Of a DNA stretch of 25,462 nt, positions 14,430 to 22,900 are shown piece after piece (within the stretch, counting starts at the first letter, position 1; each line of letters begins with the position of its first letter). The stretch comes from CAZADA01 sp964568975. GTDB lineage: Bacteria; Pseudomonadota; Alphaproteobacteria; Caulobacterales; Maricaulaceae. Below the pieces are notes generated by a model. It did no database searches, was not told where the DNA came from, and was given only the letters and a program-made list of their open reading frames with translations. The stretch spans positions 1 to 25,462 of the forward strand of contig CAZMSO010000042.1 of assembly GCA_964568975.1 (NCBI GenBank). Reading direction: 5' to 3'. Made by a program: the position numbers and the translations under genes.

Positions 14430-14676
14430 GCCGCCTCCCGCGCGCCATCGTGTGTGAACAAGCCTAGCCTGCGTCGCGCCGGCGCGCCAACGATCCCGCC
14501 GCCGCCGGGGCGAGACGGCTCCCCGCAGTGCCCAGGTCAGCCCCCCCGGGCCAGCCTCCCGGGTCAGCCCCTTGGCGCACGCAGTCGGACATGAAACAGT
14601 CCCGACCGTGTTTGGGATGCGCGCGGGTGTGACGGGATGCTGACGCGCCGATGGAAGCCCCAAGGGAGACGCCGCC
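14430..14676. promoter_or_regulatory. Divergent intergenic region between dcd and the dienelactone hydrolase gene
   Basis: About 250 bases separate the two divergent starts and should hold both promoters. I see a G/C-rich imperfect repeat (14535-14574) and no clear consensus promoter. The hydrolase gene has AGGGAG as its ribosome site at about 14662. Confidence 0.4.
14535..14574. repeat. Imperfect 13-14 bp tandem repeat (three copies)
   Basis: GGTCAGCCCCCCCG, GGCCAGCCTCCCG and GGTCAGCCCCTTG follow one another at 14535, 14549 and 14562. Their junctions create CCCGGG palindromes. Located between the divergent dcd and hydrolase starts, the repeat could be a protein-binding site or a replication-slippage product. 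Confidence 0.6.
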
Positions 14677-15594
14677 ATGACTGACACCCTCCATACCCCT
14701 GACGGCGTGGAGCCGCCGCGCGATGTGACGTGGACCCGCCGCGGGGCTGCGGCTCTGGCGCTGGGCGCGGGCCTCGGCGCCGGCTACGCCGCCGCTATCC
14801 GGCCGGTGAACGCCCAGGATCTGATCACCACCGACGCTGAGGGCCTCCTCACCGAGACCGTTGAGGTCGCCGCGGAAGACGATGTCGCATTGCCGGCTTA
14901 TGTGGCGCGCCCGGCCGGGGGCGGGCCGTTCCCGACGGTGATTGTGGTCAATGAGATTTTCGGCATTCACGCCTATATCGAAGACGTGTGTCGCCGCTTC
15001 GCTAAGGCCGGCTATTTCGCGATTGCGCCCGCTTACTTCCACCGGGCCGGCGATCCCTCGCAATACACCTGGGCCGAGCGGGAGAAGATCTTTGAGATCG
15101 TCAACGCCACGCCCCACGCCCAGGTAATGCGCGACAGCCGCGCCACGTATCAGTATCTCCAAATCGAGCCCGCCGCGGACGCGCAACGCTTAGGGATCAC
15201 CGGCTTTTGCTGGGGCGGGCGCGTGGTGTGGACTTACACCGCGCAAAACCCGGCGGTGAAGGCGGGCGTGGCGTGGTACGGCCGCCTGGTCGACGCTTCC
15301 GACGCCGCGAAAGACGCCGACGGCGAGCCGGTTTATCCCGTGGAGGTCGCCGACAAGATCAATGGCCGCGTGTTGGGTCTTTACGCCGGCGAGGACCGAG
15401 GCATTCCCCTCGACACCGTGGAGACGATGCGCGCGGCGCTGAAGGCCGCCGGCGACGAGGCGAGCGCGATCGTCGTTTATGACGACGCCCAGCACGGCTT
15501 CCACGCTGATTACCGCCCGTCCTACGACAAAGCCGCCGCCGAGGACGGGTGGGCGCGCTTGCTGGCGTGGTTTGACGCCAAGGGTGTTGTGTGA
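14677..15594 (+). CDS. Dienelactone hydrolase family protein with a Tat-like signal
   Basis: A 305-residue alpha/beta hydrolase of the dienelactone hydrolase family. The N-terminus has a twin-arginine-like sequence (WTRRGAAALALGAGLGAGYA, Arg21-Arg22) followed by a possible cleavage at VNA-Q, so it may be exported folded. Catalytic residues fit the family's Cys-His-Asp triad: Cys178 in GFCWGGR, Asp240 in AGEDRG and His273 in AQHGFHADYRPSY. The segment VIVVNEIFGIHAYIEDVCRRFAKAG is also typical. Substrate unknown; such proteins rarely act in chloroaromatic degradation outside dedicated clusters. It is first in a coupled operon: its TGA overlaps the GTG start of the DUF2237 gene. Confidence 0.9.
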   Translation: MTDTLHTPDGVEPPRDVTWTRRGAAALALGAGLGAGYAAAIRPVNAQDLITTDAEGLLTETVEVAAEDDVALPAYVARPAGGGPFPTVIVVNEIFGIHAYIEDVCRRFAKAGYFAIAPAYFHRAGDPSQYTWAEREKIFEIVNATPHAQVMRDSRATYQYLQIEPAADAQRLGITGFCWGGRVVWTYTAQNPAVKAGVAWYGRLVDASDAAKDADGEPVYPVEVADKINGRVLGLYAGEDRGIPLDTVETMRAALKAAGDEASAIVVYDDAQHGFHADYRPSYDKAAAEDGWARLLAWFDAKGVV

Positions 15595-16028
15595 CGGCGT
15601 CCTGCGGGCCCAAGGATGGCGGAGATGGAGATGCGGCGTCGCGTGACAGCGCCGGCGCCGCATCCGCCCGCAATGTGTTGGGCGAGGCGTTGGCGCCGTG
15701 TTCGTTCGATCCGTTGACGGGCTTCTTTCGCGACGGCTGCTGCGCCACCGGCCCCCAAGATCACGGCCGGCACGTGGTGTGCGCCCAAGTGACGGCCGCC
15801 TTCCTCGACTACACGCGCGCGCGGGGCAATGACCTCAGCACGCCGCGGCCGGCCTACGGGTTTCGCGGCCTAAAGCCCGGCGATCGCTGGTGCTTATGCG
15901 CGGCGCGCTGGCGCGAGGCCCGTGAGGCGGGCGTCGCGCCGCCGGTCGTGTTGGCGGGGACGCACGCCGCAGCCCTGGAGGTTGTGACGCTGGAGGATTT
16001 GAAGGACCACGCGCTTGATCTCGTGTGA
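15591..16028 (+). CDS. DUF2237 family protein
   Basis: A 145-residue cytoplasmic-looking protein. After a low-complexity N-terminus of about 27 residues, the conserved body reads NVLGEALAPCSFDPLTGFFRDGCC and continues with GRHVVCAQVTAAFLDYTRARGNDLSTP, FRGLKPGDRWCLCAARWREA, PPVVLAGTHAAALEVV and a terminal hydrophobic motif. This is the DUF2237 (COG3651) pattern, with several conserved cysteines that suggest metal or redox chemistry. No biochemical function is known to me. The GTG at 15591 overlaps the preceding stop (GTGA), and its own stop overlaps the GTG of the transporter, so all three genes appear translationally coupled. Confidence 0.88.
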   Translation: MTASCGPKDGGDGDAASRDSAGAASARNVLGEALAPCSFDPLTGFFRDGCCATGPQDHGRHVVCAQVTAAFLDYTRARGNDLSTPRPAYGFRGLKPGDRWCLCAARWREAREAGVAPPVVLAGTHAAALEVVTLEDLKDHALDLV

Positions 16029-17659
16029 GCATTGTGGGCTGGCCGGCTGTAAGCGGGCCGCCGGGGAGGGGTGTCATCACTAAGACTGTTCGTCGATATG
16101 CGGCTCACGCGCTGGTGACGGTGTGCGCCGGCGCCTTGATCCTCGCGCCAGGCGTGGTGGCTCAGGGCCTCAACACGGCCACCCAGAGCGTCTTGGCGCT
16201 GTTTGGTTGGGCGGTGCTCGCGGCGTCCAGCGGCGCGCTTGTGGTGTGCTTGATCGCGGCGCTCGGCCCGCTTGGGCGGATGCGTGTCGGCGGCCCCGGC
16301 GCGCGGCCCGAGTTTTCACGCTTTGCGTGGCTGATGATGCTGTTTGCGGCCGGCATGGGCACAGGCCTCGTGTTTTGGGGCGTAGCCGAGCCCTTAATCC
16401 ACGCGCTCGCGCCGAAGCCCGGGACTCCGGCGGACGCTGATCCGCGCCGCGCCTCCATGGCCATTGTGCTTTTGCATTGGGCGCTTCATCCCTGGGCGAT
16501 TTACGGCGTGGGCGCGATCGCCATCGGTCATTTCGGCTTCGAGCGGGCGCGCGAAGCCGGGGCGAACGGGTCATCGATTAAAGGCACGCAGGCGCATTTA
16601 CGCCCGAGCACGGCGTTGGGCCTTTCAGGCCTCGGCGCGCGGGCGGCGGATGTTTTGGCGTTGTTCGCCGTGATCTTCGGCATTGTCGCCTCCCTCGGCC
16701 AAGGCGTGATCCAGATTTCCGCGGGCTTAGGCGGCGGCGTCGTCGGCGGACAAGGGCTGGGACTGGTGGTGCTGGCGGTTTTGTTCGCGAGTTACATGGC
16801 CTCAGCCGCCACAGGGCTGAGCCGCGGCATCAAATGGCTGAGTGAGATCAACCTGGCCTTGGCTGTTGCGTTGCTCATTTTTGTGTTCCTCGTCGGCCCG
16901 ACTGTCGAGGCCGCGCGCACGATGCTTGTGGCTGCGGGCGACTACATGGCGCGCTTGCCGGCGATGTCGGTGGATGTCGGCGCGACGCCCGTTGAGCGCC
17001 AATGGGCCCGGGATTGGACGCTGACGTATTTTCTGTGGTGGATCGCATGGATCCCGTTCGTCGGTGTCTTCATCGCGCGCATCTCGTATGGACGCACAAT
17101 CCGCGAGCTGGTGACGGGCGTTTTGCTGATCCCCTCGCTGTTCACCCTGGCGTGGTTCGCCGTGATGGGGGGCGCTGCGCTGCACGCCCAACTTGTGGGC
17201 GGGGCCGATTTCGGCGTCTCCGACATTGTGACCGCGCCGCTGGCGACGTTCGCATTGCTGAGCGATTTGCCCTGGGCGGCGGTGACCCGGCCGCTCGCGA
17301 TGATTTTGGTGTTCGTCTTTCTGGTGACCAGCGCTGACAGCGGCGCGTTCGTGCTCGCCATGCTCTCCGATGAAGGCGAGGCCAACCCCCCGGTCGCTGA
17401 ACGTCTGTTTTGGGGCGTCGCCATGGCGGGGTTGACCGCCGGCGCGCTCCTGACGGGCGGGGGCCAAATGACGATGCGCGCCTTGGCTGTCGCGGGCGGG
17501 GTGCCGATGCTCGTCATGATGGTGGCCATGGGGGCGCGGTTGCTCGCTGCGTCCTGGTCGCTTCGGCGCAGCGCGCCGCGCCCTGGCGCGGCGCCGGACG
17601 CAGCGGCGGGGGCTCGCGGCCTGGCGGAGGGGGGCCGTCGCGGCGCGGAGTCGCGCTGA
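16025..17659 (+). CDS. BCCT-family transporter (betaine/choline/carnitine type)
   Basis: A 544-residue inner-membrane secondary transporter with about 12 hydrophobic segments. Family signatures are the glycine motif GMGTGLVFWGVAEP in TM3, the WALHPWAIYG segment and the TM8 stretch LWWIAWIPFVGVFIARISYGRTIREL, including the aromatic substrate box. FLVTSADSGAFVLAMLS in TM10 is also typical. BCCT proteins move glycine betaine, choline, carnitine or related compounds, usually with Na+ or H+; the GMGTG sequence resembles Na+-coupled members. The substrate cannot be assigned. The C-terminal tail is short and Ala/Arg-rich, without the long osmosensory tail of BetP. The GTG at 16025 overlaps the upstream stop (GTGA). 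Confidence 0.92.
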   Translation: MSIVGWPAVSGPPGRGVITKTVRRYAAHALVTVCAGALILAPGVVAQGLNTATQSVLALFGWAVLAASSGALVVCLIAALGPLGRMRVGGPGARPEFSRFAWLMMLFAAGMGTGLVFWGVAEPLIHALAPKPGTPADADPRRASMAIVLLHWALHPWAIYGVGAIAIGHFGFERAREAGANGSSIKGTQAHLRPSTALGLSGLGARAADVLALFAVIFGIVASLGQGVIQISAGLGGGVVGGQGLGLVVLAVLFASYMASAATGLSRGIKWLSEINLALAVALLIFVFLVGPTVEAARTMLVAAGDYMARLPAMSVDVGATPVERQWARDWTLTYFLWWIAWIPFVGVFIARISYGRTIRELVTGVLLIPSLFTLAWFAVMGGAALHAQLVGGADFGVSDIVTAPLATFALLSDLPWAAVTRPLAMILVFVFLVTSADSGAFVLAMLSDEGEANPPVAERLFWGVAMAGLTAGALLTGGGQMTMRALAVAGGVPMLVMMVAMGARLLAASWSLRRSAPRPGAAPDAAAGARGLAEGGRRGAESR

Positions 17660-17834
17660 GACCCGGCGGCGGGCGTGTTTTCATTCGCGCGCGCAGCTGT
17701 GGGCTTGACGGGTCCCCTCCACCTCGCGAACGTCGCGCTCGCGCGGCGTTGGCGGTGGCTGGGGCGGGTCTTCGGGCGAACCCGGGTTGCGGCGCGGTGC
17801 GCAAGCCGTGAAGGCCGCAACGAGGGTGCTGGGG

Positions 17835-19826
17835 ATGCGCTTTCAAAAATCGCCCAAAAGCGGCGGAGCCAACGACGCTGAAGCGCCGGACCCGGGTGCG
17901 CCGGATGCGCCGGCGGGCGAGGATCCCCGGGTGACGGCCGCGCGCGCGGAATTCGCGCGCATGCGCGAGGAGATGGAGCGCAGCATGGCGCTCTTGGCGC
18001 GGCGCAAGGCGGCCGCCGAGCGCGCCGCCGCCGGCCTGCCGCCCTTGCCGGAGCGTGATGAGCCGGACGCTGAGCGCGAGCGTCAGCGGGCGTCACACAC
18101 GCCCCACCGGACGCGCCCAAGTCCCCCGCCGGCGGCCGTGGCCGCGCCCATTGCCAACAGCGAGCCTCCGGCCGGCGAGGGCGCGTTGTCGCCCGGCAAA
18201 CCTCTGATCCACGCCGTGCTGGCGAGCGCGGCGCTGATTGTGGCGGCCTTAGTGGTTGTGGCGCTTCGCTGGGGCGGGGGGAACGCGCCCGCGCCCGCGC
18301 CCGCCGCCCCAAATCCCATCGCGCCGGATCGGATCGCCGCGGCGCGGTCTGTGGCGCCGACGCCCGCGGAGCCGGTCGCGCCGGCTGCGCCAAGGGCGCC
18401 GCGTGGGACGGAGTCGGTCGCGGAGGGTGGTGACGTCGACGGCGCTGTTGAGACCGCGCCCACCGCGCCCGCGGTGCTTGCGACGCCGGACGACGCGCTG
18501 GCCCAAGCAGCGGGCGCGGCGGACGTCGCGGGGTCCGACCGCGACGAGGACCAAGCTCTGGCGGTGGAGACAGCCGCCATTGCGCGCGAGGCGGAGAGGG
18601 AGGCCGCCGCCGAGGCGGACTCTGGGACAGCGGACTCTGGGACAGCGGATTCTGGCGCAGCGGATTCTGGCGCGGCGGCCCCGCGCGACATTCCCACGCC
18701 GCGCGCGGAGGCGTCCGGCGACGGCCTGGCGGCGGATGCCGACGAGGCTGCGACGCTCCGCGATGACCAAGACACACCCGCGGATGCGGCCTCGGGGTCG
18801 GCGGACCGCGCCGTGGGCCTGATATCGGATGAGGCGGCCGATGACGCGGCGGCGCGGGACCCGCTCGCCGACGGCGCGGTCCCTGCTGATGGAGCGCTCG
18901 AGACTGCGGCGCGCGAGAACGCGGCTCGCGAGAACGCCGCCTCCGACGCTGAACCCGCCCTCGGCGTCGCCGATGATGGCGAGGCCCCGTCGCTCGCGGC
19001 GGCGGAGCCTGAGCCCTCCCTCGACGCGGGCGCCGCGCCTGAGCCAGCCCCGGCGACGGACGCCGCCTCCGAGCCCGCGCCCGCGGCGCTCGAACCGGAA
19101 GATGCGGCTGCGCCTGCGCCCGCGCCTGATCCTGAACCCCGCGATGACAGCGTCATCGGCCCGGCTCAAATCAGCGAGGCCCAAGAGCTCTTGAGCGCTA
19201 TGGGCTATGGGCCTGACGACGTCACCGGCTCCGTCGGCCCGCGCACCGCGATTGCACTGGAGGATTTCGCGGCGGCGTTCGCGCTCCCTGACGCCGCCGT
19301 GACGCCGGCGACGTTAGCCGCGATCCGCGCCCAGGCCGCCGACGATCACAGGGCGTTGCAATCGCGGAACAATCCGGGCCTGGCGCGGGTCAACACCATC
19401 CGCGCGGCCCAGCGCTTGCTCGACGCGATGGGCTACGCGCCCGGACGCGCCGACGGCTCGGCCGGAGAGCGCACTGTCGCGGCCGCGGAGGATTTCGCGG
19501 TCGCCACTGACGCGGCCTTTGACGGCTTTAATCCAGCGTTCGTGACCGTGCTCGAGGAGGCTTATGACGCGGGTCATTTGGCGCTGGTCGCGCGCAACGA
19601 TCCCGACGCCGCGCGGCGCGCGGTGGTGCTGACCGCCCAGCGCCTGCTCGCGCAGATGGGGTACGACCCCGGGCCGGCTGACGGCGAGATTGGTCCGCGC
19701 ACGGAGGAAGCGGCCGCCGCCTTCACTGTCGACCGCGATTTAGCGGCGTTGGAGTGGACGCCGGCGTTCGTGGCGGCCTTGCGCACGGCGGCGGCTGAAG
19801 GCCACAGCGCTGACGACGCGCGGTAG
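17835..19826 (+). CDS. Membrane-anchored protein with peptidoglycan-binding-like repeats and a long disordered linker
   Basis: A 663-residue protein. Residues 1-120 are charged and cytoplasmic-looking, with a short coiled-coil-like stretch (RAEFARMREEMERSMALLARRKAAAERAA). One transmembrane helix lies at about 124-146 (LIHAVLASAALIVAALVVVAL). About 290 residues of Ala/Asp/Glu/Pro-rich disordered sequence follow, including an ADSG repeat. The C-terminus has three PG_binding_1-like units with LL-AMGY-P--DGS-G-RT (about 445, 520 and 600 onward). The arrangement suggests an inner-membrane anchor reaching across the periplasm to peptidoglycan. No catalytic domain is seen. The ATG at 17835 has GAGG 9 bases upstream. 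The frame runs to a TTG at 17787 without support. Confidence 0.8.
   Translation: MRFQKSPKSGGANDAEAPDPGAPDAPAGEDPRVTAARAEFARMREEMERSMALLARRKAAAERAAAGLPPLPERDEPDAERERQRASHTPHRTRPSPPPAAVAAPIANSEPPAGEGALSPGKPLIHAVLASAALIVAALVVVALRWGGGNAPAPAPAAPNPIAPDRIAAARSVAPTPAEPVAPAAPRAPRGTESVAEGGDVDGAVETAPTAPAVLATPDDALAQAAGAADVAGSDRDEDQALAVETAAIAREAEREAAAEADSGTADSGTADSGAADSGAAAPRDIPTPRAEASGDGLAADADEAATLRDDQDTPADAASGSADRAVGLISDEAADDAAARDPLADGAVPADGALETAARENAARENAASDAEPALGVADDGEAPSLAAAEPEPSLDAGAAPEPAPATDAASEPAPAALEPEDAAAPAPAPDPEPRDDSVIGPAQISEAQELLSAMGYGPDDVTGSVGPRTAIALEDFAAAFALPDAAVTPATLAAIRAQAADDHRALQSRNNPGLARVNTIRAAQRLLDAMGYAPGRADGSAGERTVAAAEDFAVATDAAFDGFNPAFVTVLEEAYDAGHLALVARNDPDAARRAVVLTAQRLLAQMGYDPGPADGEIGPRTEEAAAAFTVDRDLAALEWTPAFVAALRTAAAEGHSADDAR
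18615..18674. repeat. Coding 15-bp tandem repeat, four copies
   Basis: Four head-to-tail 15-base units (GCGGACTCTGGGACA, the same again, then GCGGATTCTGGCGCA and GCGGATTCTGGCGCG) lie inside the linker of the peptidoglycan-binding-like protein and encode an ADSG-rich five-residue repeat. The first two copies are identical, which suggests recent duplication and possible length variation. Confidence 0.85.
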
Positions 19827-19898
19827 GCGGTCGACGACCGCGCGCTCGCGCTCGGATTGGGCTCGCGCGTCATAATGTGCGACGCCAAGGCTCTCACG

Positions 19899-19919
19899 CG
19901 CCCGCTGGCCGTGCGGGCG
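19899..19919. terminator. Hairpin between convergent genes
   Basis: CGCCCGC at 19899-19905 and GCGGGCG at 19913-19919 form a 7-bp G/C stem in the 115 bases between the convergent ends of the peptidoglycan-binding-like gene and the glutamate dehydrogenase gene. There is no U-run on either side, so intrinsic termination is only a guess. Confidence 0.3.
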
Positions 19920-19941
19920 GGCGGCGGACCTAGTGCGGGCG

Positions 19942-22900
19942 TCAGGCCATCGCCGGCGCGGCGGCGGCGGCTTCGGCCATGAAAGTAAACTCGCGCATGT
20001 TCGCGGCCGCAATGGCCACTTTCGCGTAGGACCACGGCCCCGTGCCCAGCAACTCTTCAAAGCCTTCGTCCAGCCGATCCGCACCTTCGGCGTGGCGCGT
20101 CAAAAACGCCTCCAGCCGCCGCTCGGCCCACAGCCCGTAATCCTCAGCGGGCATGGACGCGCCATCGAAGCGCCCGCCGTCAAGCAAGGCGGCTTCGGTG
20201 ACGCGCTGGTGTTCAGTATAGAGATCCTCAATCAACCGACGCGCGGAGAGGCGGCCCCAATGCTCCTCCAACGTCATTTTGCCGAGCGCCCCGCGCAAGG
20301 CGTCGAAATGGAAACGCGCGCCGCACGCGTGATAAAGCCGCGCGACCGGCTCTAACGGCGCATCATGGCGCGCAGCGAGATCAATCACGTCCGAGGAGGC
20401 GATGAGGGGCCTCAGCGCAACAACCTCGCGCGCTAAAGCTTCCGGCGCGCCGGCGGCCGTCAACTCCGCAATGCGCGTTTCGCTTTGTTCGCGGGCAAAC
20501 GGGGAGATCACATCCGTGGCGATGGCGCGCAGCGCATCGACGCCCGGCCGGTAGGCCGCGATGGTGTCCTTCAACGGTCGCGGCTTGTGACGCTCAACGC
20601 CGCGACCGCGCCGCACAAGCCAGTAGGTCTGGCGGCGCAAGAGCACAATCAATTCACGGTAGAGCTCGATTTGCACCGCCGCCGGCGCGCGGTTGTCGAG
20701 ATCATGAATGCGCTCGACGAGGTCGCGGAAGCCGAAAATCGCTTGGGCGGCGGCGAAGGCGCGGGCAACTGCGTCGGTGTCGCCGCCGGTGCTTTCGCGC
20801 GCCCGGTGGCTAAAGGTCGGCCCGCCGACATTGACCATTTGATTGGCGAGGATGGTGGCGACAATCTCCCGGCGCAGGGGGTGCTGGCGGATATCATGGG
20901 CGAGATGGCGCACCGCATTCGGAAAATAGCCCAAGAGCATCGTGTTGAAATGCGGGTCATCGGGCACGGTTGAGTTCAAGATCCGCGTGTAGAGCACGTT
21001 CTTGGCGTAAGCGGACAAAAGCGCGGTTTCCGGGCGGGTCAGTCCTTGGCCTTGGGCGCGCAGCTCGCGGAACACATCGCTCGGCGGCAAGCGCTCAAGG
21101 TCGCGGTCAAGCTCGCCGCGGCCCTCCAGCCGCTCAATCAAGCGTTCATGGGCGTCGAGATCCGCGGCCGCTGTGGTTTCTGCAATCGTGAGCCCGAGCG
21201 TTTGGTCATAATTGTGCGTGAGCACGTGGGCTGCAACGTCTTCCGTCATCCCGGCGAGCAGGGCGTTGCGCTCCTCCATCGTCATGCGGTTCTGGCGCAC
21301 GACGCCGTTTAGGAGGATTTTGATGTTCACTTCATGGTCGGAGGTGTCCACGCCCGCGGCGTTGTCGATGAAATCGGCGTTCAGCCGCACGCCGCGCCGG
21401 CCGAGCGCGACGCGCGCGGCTTGGGTGAGCCCCAGATTCGCGCCTTCGCCAATGACGGCCGCGCGCACCTGCGGCGCATCAATCCGCAAGCCGTCATTCG
21501 CGCGGTCGCCCACGTCGAAGCTTTGTTCGTGAGGCGCTTTGACATAAGTGCCGATGCCGCCGAACCATAAAAGCTCCACCGGCAATTGCAGGAGAGCGCG
21601 GATCAGTTCCTCCGGCGTCGCGCTTTCGCCCGTCAGACCTGTCAGTGTCCGGATTTCTTGGGTTAGCAAAATCGCCTTCGCCCGCCTTGAAAACACCCCG
21701 CCGCCTTTCGAGATCAGGCTGCGGTCATAATCGCGCCAGGTGGAGCGTTCGAGGTCGAACAGCCGCCGCCGCTCCGCCCAGCTCGCCGGGGGGTCTTGGG
21801 GGTCGGGATCAATGAAAATGTCGCGATGATCGAAGGCCGCGACCAGCCGGATTTGGCGCGACAACAGCATGCCATTGCCAAACACATCCCCGGACATATC
21901 GCCGACGCCGACGACGGTGAAGGGCTCGGCTTGGATGTTCTTGCCCCGCTCGCGGAAGTGACGCTTGACGGCCTCCCACGCGCCCCGGGCGGTGATGCCC
22001 ATCTTTTTGTGGTCATAACCGACGGACCCGCCGCTGGCGAAAGCGTCGCCAAGCCAGAAGCCGGCGCGTTCCGCGATCTCATTGGCGATGTCGGAAAAGG
22101 AGGCTGTGCCCTTGTCGGCGGCGACGACGAGATACGCGTCATCTTCGTCCCAGACCACGACATCCTTCGGCCGCACAATGGTGTCGTTCACTAAATTGTC
22201 GGTGACGTCCAAGAGCGCGGAAATGAAGGTCCGATAGGCGCGCACGCCCTCCGCCAGCACGGCTTCGCGATCACCGCCGCGGGGCAGGCGCTTAGCGAAG
22301 AAGCCGCCCTTTGCGCCGACCGGCACAATCACGGCGTTCTTCACTTGCTGGGCCTTCACGAGCCCCAGGACTTCGGTGCGGAAGTCGTCGCGCCGATCCG
22401 ACCAACGCAAGCCGCCGCGCGCAATCGGTCCAAACCGCAAATGCACGCCCTCCACATGGGGCGCCCACACAAAAATCTCGCGAAACGGCTTCGGATCAGG
22501 AACCGCTTCCAGCTCGCGCGTGGCGATTTTTAAAGCGATGCGGTCAAGCGGCCGGCCTTGGGCGTCGCGCTGATAAAAGTTCGTGCGCTGAATGACCGTG
22601 ATCAGCCGCGCCATGCGGCGCAGCACCCGGTCGGCGTCGAGGCTTTCCACGGCGTCGAGCGCCTCCGTAATCCTCGCGCTGATCGCCTCCTGACGCGCCT
22701 CACGCGCGGCGCGATCAAGGCCGAGTTCGGGATTAAAACGGGTGTCGACCAGCTCCAGCAGCAGCCGCGCAATGGCCGGATTGTCAGCCAGGGCGCTTTC
22801 CTGCAGCGCCGGGCCCGGGTCCATGCCCGTCTGGCCGCGATAGCGGGCGCAGGCGCGCAAGAAGCACACTGAACGCCAATCCGCGCCAAGGGTGATGATT

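Noticed and set aside
16942..18777. 611-codon minus-strand frame across the transporter gene and its neighbour
   Set aside because: Arg/Pro-rich shadow of two well-supported plus-strand genes; no recognisable domain.
18083..19184. Long minus-strand open frames opposite the peptidoglycan-binding-like gene
   Set aside because: They mirror the low-complexity G/C-rich linker (long Ser/Ala or Arg runs) and have no start context or domain; the plus-strand frame has a membrane helix and repeats.
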